Part shown: positions 55,289-64,000 of the stretch, piece by piece
Position numbering within the stretch: position 1 is the first letter of the stretch
Layout: each line of letters opens with the position of its first letter
Source: Chaenocephalus aceratus
Lineage: Eukaryota > Chordata > Actinopteri > Perciformes > Channichthyidae
Reading direction: 5' to 3'
Assembly (NCBI GenBank): GCA_023974075.1
Contig: JAMFTG010000340.1
Coordinates: 1 to 64,000 of the forward strand
DNA: 64,000 nt
Program-made: the position numbers and the translations under genes
The notes under the pieces: generated by a model
The model's database searches: none
What the model saw: only the letters and a program-made list of their open reading frames with translations
Told to the model about the DNA's origin: nothing

Positions 55289-56721
55289 CGAGAATGAATA
55301 TACTTCCCAGATTATTATATCTGTTTCAGTCTCTCCCCCTCTATGTTCCAGTCTCGGTCTTTAAAATGATAGACAAGTTGATTTCCACATTTATATGGCA
55401 AAAGAAGAAGCCTAGGATTAAATTGAAGCTGTTAACATATTCAAAGAATGAAGGAGGCCTCAATCTTCCCAATTTGAAGTTGTACTACTGGGCAGCACAA
55501 CTGTGTGGTATGGTTGAATGGCTTACACAACATGGGGAGACGACTTGGTTTCAAGGGTGATGGAGATTGCAAAGAATGGGGACTTTAGGCGAAGCAAACT
55601 GGATACAGGATTTAGGAAAGGACTTATTATAATAGACCAAATGTTTGAGGGTGACATTTTTTGTTCATTTAAACAATTACAAGATACATTTGGCTTAGGT
55701 GCTCATGATTTCTATATGATACTTGCAATTGAGAAATTATTTAATGTCACACAGAGAATGGAACACACTTAAGCGAACACCCTCTTCCATAGAGTTGTTA
55801 CTAATAAGGATTATGAAAGAAAAGAGTGTCACAAAAATGGTATCACAAATATACAAATGTCTGCAAGGACACATGTCAGGGAATACTTTGGATCTTAAGG
55901 AACAATGAGATGAATGTTATTATTGATGACGACTCGTGGGAAGATGGGTGTGAAAGGGGACATCACATAACAAATAGCCCTTTATGGAAAGAATTTAATT
56001 GGAAAATAAAAACGAGATATTTTAGGACTCCTCTTATTGTTTCAAAATATAACGGAGCGTTAACAAATTTGTGTTGGAGGGACTGTGAACAGATTGGAGA
56101 TCGGGACTGCCCGAAGCTGAAGTCTTTCTGGGAAGGGATTCGTACAGAAATATTGGCCATCTTGCATATTGACTCACCACGAGACGCACGATATTACATT
56201 TTAGTAGTAGTCCCAGAAGGGGCTATGGATAAGACAAAGGGTTATTTGCTGCGTATCCTTCTCTTGGTTGCAAGAAAGACGATAACGACATCTTGGCTTA
56301 ACCCACTGCCACCCACCCTACGTCAGCGACGAGACACGCTCCCGACGGCAAGACTCCAGATGAAGTCGGATGTGTTTGGAAATAGATGGACTCCAGTAAT
56401 CGATCATTTTGGGGTACAATTGTGAAAAGGTGCTGTAACGATATAAGGTTGGACTTGAACTAAGTCTAGTTTATTTAAATGTATTTAATACTAGTTGAGC
56501 ATTACATTTTTATATTTGTATGTGTTTTTTTTAATTTATTTATTTTTTATATGTTTCTAGTTATTGTGCTTTTTATTATGTTTTTAATTATTGTTTTTAT
56601 TATCGTACTCCCATTGGGCTATTCACTATTGTAGCTACTGCCTGCCCTGTACAGCACTTTGGTCAGCCGAAGGTTGTTTTAAATGTGCTATATAAATAAA
56701 TAAAGATTGAGATTGAGATTT
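55289..56721 (+). mobile_element. L1-like LINE, ORF2 C-terminus and 3' UTR
   Basis: Plus strand: MNILPRLLYLFQSLPLYVPV, FIWQKKKPRIKLKLLTYSK, GGLNLPNLKLYYWAAQL (conserved in L1/Tx1 ORF2), with breaks near 55560 and 55770, then KTITTSWLNPLPPTL and a stop at 56425. The 3' UTR has TACAGCACTTTGGTCAGCCG and ends in (GATTGA)n. It starts exactly at the Nimb-like fragment border. Confidence 0.85.
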
Positions 56722-57075
56722 GTGTGTTGCCGATGTAACTTTTAAGATACCATGATGTATAATTATCTGTGTTTGCCGAAGTGTAAGTAATCTTTTGTTT
56801 GTTTTTCTATCTCAACAATGTAAAATGTATCTGCATATGGTTGATAAACATTTTGTTCAAAAAAAGACACTGCAGCATACGAAGAGCAATCAGGAACCAC
56901 AGAGAAACAAATGCAATGTAATTGGAAACGGAAGTTGAGTTTTAACTTCTTCACACGGTCAGGGCTTCCTTCCCTTTTACACTAAGCTCACACACTGAGC
57001 AGCTTTTAACACGGCACGTTGTTTGCACCTTGGTTTAGATATCCTCTAATGATGAACACAGATAAGGTGTTAGCA

Positions 57076-57404
57076 CAGTGCTTCTCAAAGTGGTCCGTCA
57101 GCGCCCCCTAGTGGTCCGTGAGTATATTGGTAAAATTTCACATTTGAAATAAATACATTTATTTATAAGTTTTTCGCACTCTCGCGGGAATATCTCCGCA
57201 ATGGAACAAGCTTAAGTTTCACTTTCAATTGCATGATATAGCCCAGATAAGCACCTTCATCACACATGGTGCCACTTGTTTGTACCATTTTCAGGCGATT
57301 TGTAAAAAATTATGTGTTTTTGGATATTTGTGGAGTTAGGTGGTCCGCGAGTGTTTTTTTATTGGTTAAGTGGTCCTTGGTATGAAAAAGTTTGAGAAAC
57401 ACTG
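57076..57404. mobile_element. hAT-type nonautonomous element
   Basis: Ends CAGTGCTTCTCAAAGT and AGTTTGAGAAACACTG, with a perfect 8-bp duplication TGTTAGCA (57068-57075, 57405-57412). The interior has GTGGTCCG repeats. No coding capacity. Confidence 0.95.
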
Positions 57405-57412
57405 TGTTAGCA

Positions 57413-60410
57413 TATCCTTGATGCTTCTCTAAAGGCTGCTGCATAAAGCCTTTCCAGAAGAAATAAAGTGCACACAGTTTTAAGAAGGAGATACAATTGC
57501 AGGCGTCATTCTCACTTTATAATCCGTGGGCCTTCTCACCAATATTTGATATGAAAATGTGTGTAACAGCTTTAACCAAATAGTTGAAACGCAGTGATGG
57601 AGTGTTACTGGAGGAATTCAAGTTTAAGTGTAGAAACAACCTGCACAGGAAGTCTCTCAGTCTCTTTACCAGAAGTGAATGTGAAGAGAGACGAAGTCCA
57701 GCCCCCTCCTCGAGATGGACTCTGCTTTAAGGGAGCAACATTTCATATCTATATCATCAGTAATAAAGCAATCATTTCAATACAGAAAATATGCTTTTTC
57801 TAGGTGCAACATTTGATCCAGAGTCGAACAAAGATTATGTTAATTCCATAAAAATGGTCGACATAAATAAAACCACGACACTTCAGTAGCTGTGTGGTTT
57901 TAAATGTGGTGGGTAGTCAAAATGGAAAGCTTCCACTTCCATGCGTCAGTGCTAAGCTAAGGAAGTGAACCGTAAGCAGTCGAGTGTTTCGTTATACTAG
58001 TCTTTCCTGTGAAGTGTCATGCTGTGAGTCATTCAAAGGAGAGGATGTTCAAAAATGGCGTTTATTTAAAAAAACAAAACAAGAAGACCACCATGCTGAC
58101 TTCTGCCAACTGCACAGAAACATCGTAGATAGAAAATGGCGTTGGACATTCGTTGACACAAAGCTCCTTATTAAAATAAATAAATACAATATCCTCCCCG
58201 AATCAGTTTCTCTTCACAGGAACACAGAAACCCGTCCCACCGCCACACACCAGAACAAAGTCAGAACATTTAGCTTAAACTCCACACGGTGTCATACAGA
58301 CGTTAAGCATCAGATTCAGTGTCACGTAACAATTACACACACATGTCAGTCGTGCTCAATGCTCACTAACGTAGGTAAATATAACTGGAAAGGAAAAAGC
58401 TGCCGTGGTTATTCCGGTGCTTTTATACAATCAGTGCCTTCACTGAGGGGGTGACCTCTGGGAGAGTCACGTCACAGAATAAATATATATATTAAAGAGG
58501 AGTGTTACAGTAATGCCGAATTGTAGTCCCAGGCCCAGTTAGCATTTCATTAGCCGTGGGATTCCTCTGCAGATTTCCAAAGCTTTTCTCATAGAATTTG
58601 TTATTTATTTGAGAAATAATGAGGTTGAATTAAGTGTTGTACTTGTTGTTCTTCCTTAGAAATTGCATGCAGATGAGAAGACAGATATTGTCATGTCTGT
58701 GCTTCAAGTATAGTACCGCGAGGCGATTAGCTTAGCATAAAGCTAGTAAACAGCTATCAAATTATTATGTGTACACCACCTATCAACATTTCTACGGTTT
58801 ATTGATAAGGACATTGAGATACAGCAATGCCAAATGTTGTTTGTGCTATAACTATGTATTGACAAACAACTGTTTATCGTGAAAGCTAATACAAATCCCT
58901 CTACGACCATCACTTGTCATTTTTGCAAACGGTTTTTCTTTGTAGCAGGATTGGAAATCTGCTGTGCATGCAAACCCACGGTAAAACAATAACAACAACA
59001 AATCTGGGCTGGCGTACAACACATAAAAACAAAAGCAAATGTTCATTTTGACAATATGGACACAATACAAATTCTCGTCAGTCATCAGTCCTTATTTAAA
59101 TAAAATAAAAGTGTCTTCCAGAGGGCACGTATTCAAACTGAACCAGCCCAAAATGAAAATGTGCGACCCGTTACCCTCCATTAAACAAGGAAGGACCCTA
59201 ACCGCCTTGTTTATCTTCCTAATGCGGTGACAGGAGAGCTGCACCTGTAATCTTATTCCACACATGTCCTTCCCACGGAGAACATGGAAATCATAAACCA
59301 TGAGAAATGCTGGTGTGAGGAAATGTGCGACAAATCTGGATGTGCTTCTCGAGAGAGGAAACTACACTGAGCAGAGACGCCGGATGCTTTTCTTTAAGTT
59401 TAAAAGCTTAGCGGCCGTCAGTGACTGGTTATAAGTCGGCCGGTTCTTAGCTTGGCTCAGTTTCACTCGCTGTCCTCGGGGTAATCCTCACTATACGCTA
59501 GCCGTGGCTTCTCGTGTTTTCTCCACCTGACATTAGAGTGAGGAAACAGCTATGCAGAATAACTCGTGAATATTTAAGCAGCCTGGGAAGTCACCTCGTC
59601 GGTTTAATTGGATCTCTGCGGCGGTGCTGAGGCTGTTTAACCAAATCCTCTCGTCGAAGTCTAACGTCTACTTGTGTCGTGTGGCGACAGCTTATGACTT
59701 TTGTGGATTGCAGAAATGTAAATGTTTCAACGTGTAATGCCAACATGGTCCCAAAGAATAAAGAGAACGGAATAACGTGTGACAGGGTGTAGAGATGAGA
59801 AGGGTTGTTAGCGGCAACAGTCTAAAACACACACTGAGCTTCTAGACTTTCACAGCTTAGCGATCGTAGCATTACATTAGCACAAGCTACTTAATCCGCA
59901 CTCTATTGGAGGAATATCACAGTTTAAGTGACAAACGATATTATAGTTTTAATCAAATTCGACACAAATGGAAATAGAGCTTTTCCTCAGCACGAGTGGT
60001 GTAATCTGAGTTGATGTGATGCAGATGTTCTGTCAGTTTTCTGCAACTCACACTTAGACTGGTGTCGGAAAAGCTTTTCCAGAGGGTCTCCTACATCGAG
60101 AAAGGTGTGTCCCTTTGGTCAGATTAAGTCTTATTCCACATTGGGGTTATTTTAACATATTTGTTCACAGATAAAACAAGCAGTTGTTCACCAGCGCTCA
60201 TCAGCTAAACGAAACACAGAGATGGAGAAAAGATTAACAAGAGCAAAACTAAAAGTACAAATCCAACTGTAAGTCAGCATTCCCCATCGTGTGTCAGTTC
60301 CACATGAAGCAGGCGGGAAGAGGAACTAAGTATTGCACTGGTTTGGTGTGAGTCAATGGATGGGCGGTCATCATATAAATAACAACAACAAGAACCAAAC
60401 AGTTTTTACC

Positions 60411-60442
<32 letters not shown>

Positions 60443-60478
60443 TGTAATGCTAATAAAAACAGTGCAGACTCGGCTGGT
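57413..60478 (-). other. Region downstream of leprotl1; possible 3' UTR, no gene recognised
   Basis: No frame here resembles a known protein. On the minus strand it follows the leprotl1 stop codon directly, so part is expected to be 3' UTR. Several AATAAA-type signals exist on that strand (for example the complement at about 58054 and 58797) and I cannot tell which is used. An (AAT)n run at 60411-60440 lies 40 bases past the stop. Confidence 0.45.
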
Positions 60479-60595
60479 TTACCACTGCTGCCAGCTGAAG
60501 TCGTCGTTGGATCCGAACACGATGAAGAAGCCCAGGATGGTGCTGAAGATCACCATGTTCCCCGTTAGCACGAGCGCACACGCCCCCCAGGCGAT
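60479..60595 (-). CDS. leprotl1: leprotl1 exon 4 (C-terminus)
   Basis: Encodes [20 protein letters not shown] then [18 protein letters not shown] and a TAA stop at 60479-60481. The acceptor is CTGTCCTCAG and the phase is 0. The [11 protein letters not shown] ending is that of LEPROTL1 (endospanin-2); its paralogue LEPROT ends DDFSWEQW. It contains the fourth membrane segment. Confidence 0.95.
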   Translation of the reverse strand: MAWGACALVLTGNMVIFSTILGFFIVFGSNDDFSWQQW

Positions 60596-61178
60596 CTGAG
60601 GACAGACGCATCGATAATTCACGTTAACAAATGCTGCGCTGAATGCTGCCAGGCTTCAGCGCATATTGAGGGCAAAATCTACCGGTAAGTTCAATCCTCA
60701 CACTGCTAGAGAGTCACAGCAAGAGTTCACAGAATCACTTCCACGCTGTTGTTGTGTTCAGAGTGAGACAGCGGCTAAATGCTAATCATGTCAAACTGCA
60801 GCCGGTACCTCCGTCTCTCAGGGCTTCTGCTCTGTGGCCAAACAGTGTTTTTTTACAGTCATTTTTGTTCATCCACGATCTGGTTTGACTGTTTTTTCCT
60901 CAATGGGATAGGGCTGTTTGTATATCACGTAGTCCTGTTGTGTTATAAAGTAAGACTTATCTTAAAATGGAAAAAGTTCTTGAAGGTTTCGAGTAAATTG
61001 GGTCATGCTTAATTTAACAACTTAAAACACCCAGTTACACTCTGTACATGTTTATGAGGTGTTTTGTGAGTCATGTCTTTACCCGACTGCATGTGGAGTG
61101 AGCAGAGGACCAGATAGAAATACAGCAATTGTGTTTGTGTACTATTGTGAAATGCACTGAGGGGCTTCTGTGACTTAC

Positions 61179-61365
61179 TACTGCAGCTCTGGCGAAGATG
61201 ATGGGCAGGCCGAAGGCTGAGATGACGATGCCCGTCGTGAGGAAGAGGGCCAGCTCTTTGCAGGCGTTGCTGGCCGAGTCTGTGTCGTCCACCACCCTCC
61301 GAGAGATGCAGTACGGGATGGGGGACAGGATGTAGAAGAACAGGAGGAACAAAGGCCAGTATTTA
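61179..61365 (-). CDS. leprotl1: leprotl1 exon 3
   Basis: Encodes [40 protein letters not shown] and [20 protein letters not shown], ending GCAGTA/GTAAGT. This covers the second and third membrane segments. LEPROTL1 is a small four-span endosomal/Golgi protein that limits cell-surface growth-hormone and leptin receptor. It is very close to other vertebrate versions (PIPYC, DDTD and NACKEL are shared), and the frame and splice sites are intact. Confidence 0.96.
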
Positions 61366-62270
61366 CTGTAGAAAGAGGGAAAAAAGAAGCATAAGTTAGT
61401 CATTTAAAGGTAGGGTAGGTAAGAATGGAGAAACCAGCTCGAGTGCGCTAGAATTTGAAAATACACAAACTGCCCCTTCCTTACAGAGCCCCTCCTCCAA
61501 CACACACGGACGCGCACATGACCAATGAGGGCACGAGATAAGTTTGTGCCCCGATGGAAGGCTGACAGGCAGGTAGGCCATCCAGTTACTTTAGCCGGGA
61601 CGGCTCAGATGATTGGTCGTGCTTTCTACAGCGCCACGGCTTCCACAGATGATGTTTTGTTATGTATTTATTGTCAAAGCATTTAATATATTCATTGCTA
61701 TCGGGATGTTAAGAGCATTCCATGGAATATAACAAGTGTATCTGAAGTAAATTACCACCCCACCTTTAAGTGGACATTATGAACACGAACAATCCGAGAG
61801 GAATGCGTCTCGAAAGTGGTGGTACATATATGTGTAATAAAAGTGCTGAGGAAAACTGGAACAAAGATGGTGACTGTCTGCAGAAGATACACAAACAAAA
61901 GCCTTCAAATTGTGCCGGAATAAATTTGTTTATCAAAGCTTGTATATTTCAACAATACTGCCATCATTTTGATCACTGTAATTGTGATATTATTTGTTTT
62001 TACTGTTTCATCTCTACCTCAGGGTTATCCACCATAAATATAAAATGAAGGACACAACTACATGAACAGCTAGATATCAGAATATAATTTCAAAGTGCCG
62101 TACAATAAAACAAACAAAACATTATATAGTGCATTGAAAACAGTTATATTGGAGCCCCCAGGCAGGTTAATCCGACCGTGCTCCACACCTGCATCTCAAG
62201 CTGTAAACCTATGATGGGATCACCCAGAGTGCATGTGTGTGTGAGTGCCAAGTGTGAAAGAGCTCCCCCC

Positions 62271-62271
62271 C

Positions 62272-62334
<63 letters not shown>
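62271..62334. repeat. (CA)n microsatellite in leprotl1 intron 2
   Basis: About 30 CA units with one AA interruption, preceded by a C run. It lies inside the intron between exons 2 and 3. Confidence 0.95.
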
Positions 62335-62335
<1 letters not shown>

Positions 62336-62366
62336 GGCTCACATGGTGTGTGATGGTGATACTTAC

Positions 62367-62442
62367 TCGTACACAGGGAGGGCGCATCCTAGCATGAGGA
62401 ACATGAGGCCGATGGCCCCCCCGAAGGATAGGCTGATGAGAG
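62367..62442 (-). CDS. leprotl1: leprotl1 exon 2
   Basis: Encodes ALISLSFGGAIGLMFLMLGC then ALPVY, with a split Asp codon. Acceptor CTGCTCTTAG, donor TACGA/GTAAGT. First membrane segment. The initiating exon (MAGIK-like) is not found between here and 64000, so the gene starts beyond the window and only exons 2-4 are present. The intron to exon 3 carries a CA repeat only 30 bases from the acceptor side elements; nothing breaks the frame. Confidence 0.94.
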
Positions 62443-62641
62443 CTAAGAGCAGAGAGGAAGAGGGGAGGGTATTAAGCATTTCACTACCCTGCAGACTACA
62501 AAGTCATTACAACTAGCTGCACCTTTACACATCAATCCATCAATAATTATAATCAAAACATATCATATATATTACTCTGAAATGTGCTAATCTGCATAAT
62601 GAGTACTGAGTATACCAAAAGTCTGAAAAAAAATTGTTTCG

Positions 62642-62969
62642 ATGCTTATACTTTTGTACTTTTACTTGAGAAACATTTGCAAGAGAGTAGATATACTATA
62701 GATGACCATTACATGTATGTATGTATGTATGTGTAATGTGTATTTGTAAAGCGCTTTGAGAGTCATTGATAAAGCGCTATAATAAATATAAGGATTATTA
62801 TTATTATTATTATTATACTCTGGTACAAGTAAAATTCCTGCATTGCAAAAGTCTAGTAGATCTAATTTGACTAAAGTACAAGATCTGAGTACTTCTTCCA
62901 CATCTGCAAGTACCTCAACATTTTACTTCCAATACTTGAGTACATGTACTATATTACTATCCACCACCA
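62642..62969. mobile_element. hAT-like element remnant interrupted by a retroelement tail
   Basis: TTTTGTACTTTTACTTGAG on the left and TACTTGAGTACATGTACT ... CCACCACCACTG on the right resemble a common fish hAT-like repeat. A tail GTAAAGCGCTTTGAGAGTCA ... (ATT)n at 62730-62816 is inserted in it. It lies in leprotl1 intron 1. Confidence 0.55.
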
Positions 62970-63756
62970 CTGCCATCACATCCTTGCAGCTTCTCATGTG
63001 ATGAATCAGCTGATTTAACGTGTACCAGCTTCATTTGCAGTCTAAACCGGGTCATTAGGAACTCTGGGAGCATTACAGTGAGTTTACATGCTGGGTTATC
63101 AGAACATAATCCCGGCAGATTCACTGCAGAAAGCACAGCATCTCAATCAAGCTAGGGTGCAGCTAGCATTAGCATTATAACGGTATCTACCTAACCACGT
63201 TATTACACTGCTACAAGAGGAGGGGGAATAAAATACACCATCGTTATGTAACATGACATAGCTGCTTGAGTGTCAAATAACGTTGTTGTGCATTTCATTG
63301 TGTTGCTGTGGATTTTCCTGGGCAAATGAATAAAGGCTAAAATGCTAACGATTCTGCTGCATGGATGTATCAAGAGAACTGGATACCCCGTTCATTGCTA
63401 TGAGAGTTACTCAGTAGCGCGTGAAGCTCAAAATAAAGGGACAGTAGATTCAGAAAGTACCCGGATCATCAGGGACACGGGCCCATTGAGCATGCGCAGT
63501 TGAGTTTCCCCTTAACCCCGCCTTCTATACCCATGCTCTTGGCTCAGTAACATTAATTGAAAGAGAAAATAACTCTGGATTCAGTTTTAAAAAATAGAAA
63601 TACAATAATACAATAACCAATAACTCACCTTAACTTGTTCTATTATGAGTTTTTGTTAATGAAATGTTCTAGTTCATGTTCAAAAAGTATATTTTCCTTG
63701 TAAAGAAAACGTGTTTTGGATTTGTTTAAAATATTTATGAATGTAATTGTACATTT
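62970..63756. other. leprotl1 intron 1 sequence, no exon seen
   Basis: Unique-looking DNA. At about 63490-63530 there is GAGCATGCGCAG (similar to an NRF-1 site) and CCCCGCC, the kind of motifs found in housekeeping promoters, but no first exon or CpG island is evident, so promoter function is unproven. Confidence 0.35.
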
Positions 63757-64000
63757 CAAATCAAATCAAGTTTTATTTATATAGCACATTTATAAACGAT
63801 TTTTGGTCGAGCCATACATATAATAGAATTAGCCTACAGTAGAGACACTTTACAGCAAATACAACGACACAGATTGTTCAGAATATCAGTATGAGAAAAA
63901 GGACACCCTCTGTCCTTAGACCTCTGTCCTTAGACCCTCACATCGTACAAGGAAAAACTTCCAGAGAAAACCCCACAGTTTAAGGGGAAACAATGTGAGA
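63757..64000 (-). mobile_element. L2-like LINE 3' UTR, continuing beyond the window
   Basis: Starts with AAATCAAATCAAG and TTTATTTATATAGCACATTT, then ACACCCTCTGTCCTTAGACC (partly duplicated) and CCTCACATCGTACAAGGAAA. It matches 35653-35820, the 3' UTR of the LINE in the Harbinger nest. Confidence 0.88.

Noticed and set aside
62450..64000. First exon of leprotl1 (MAGIK)
   Set aside because: No ATG-GCN-GGN-ATH-AAR equivalent with a donor was found on the minus strand here; the exon must lie outside.
1..64000. tRNA, rRNA or other structured RNA genes
   Set aside because: No A/B box pair with a cloverleaf, and no rRNA core motif, was seen on either strand by eye.

Overview
This window looks like teleost fish nuclear DNA. 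It has spliced vertebrate gene fragments: leprotl1, an Fc-receptor-like immunoglobulin gene and a finTRIM-type single-exon TRIM gene. It also has very dense fish-type mobile DNA: a Ty3/Gypsy element, L2-like, Nimb/I-like and L1-like LINEs, hAT and PIF/Harbinger elements with readable target-site duplications, and large minisatellites. All assignments come from reading the sequence; no database search was run.

Layout. 1-7076 (+) is an Fc-receptor-like gene or pseudogene. Its first visible intron carries a degenerate Gypsy element (433-4557, minus strand). 7166-7662 is an L2-like LINE 3' end. 8759-14075 is a 37-bp minisatellite (about 143 units) that appears to sit inside DNA-transposon sequence. 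14895-15014 is an orphan exon candidate, followed by a 57-bp minisatellite (15021-18466, about 60 units). 20917-23149 (-) is an intronless CFAP58-like coiled-coil gene broken by one homopolymer base. 23984-25759 is a Harbinger-type element. 26516-27957 holds a GT microsatellite, an L2-like reverse-transcriptase fragment and a second small patch of the 57-bp satellite.

27958-30919 is a DNA transposon with about 530-bp terminal inverted repeats. 33034-38640 is a nest of Harbinger elements with a deleted transposase, a three-exon Myb/SANT-like accessory gene and an L2-like LINE in that gene's intron. 38718-45183 holds further elements related by their ends, an unrecognised two-exon coding fragment (41643-42070) and a hAT element. 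45257-46936 (-) is the TRIM gene. 47258-48654 has two foldback elements of odd geometry. 48656-56721 holds three LINE pieces, a THAP-domain exon, a Harbinger-like transposase fragment and a displaced copy of the Fc-receptor-like 3' exons. 57076-57404 is a hAT element with a clean duplication. 60479-62442 (-) is leprotl1 exons 2-4, the one clearly intact conserved gene.

The genes do not form a functional unit. The host genes (Fc-receptor-like, CFAP58-like, TRIM, leprotl1) are unrelated neighbours separated by transposons. The most striking features are the layered transposon architecture, a higher-order-structured minisatellite, a shared terminal signature among several otherwise different DNA transposons, and several single-base breaks in otherwise well-kept reading frames. 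Those breaks may be real decay or uncorrected long-read errors.
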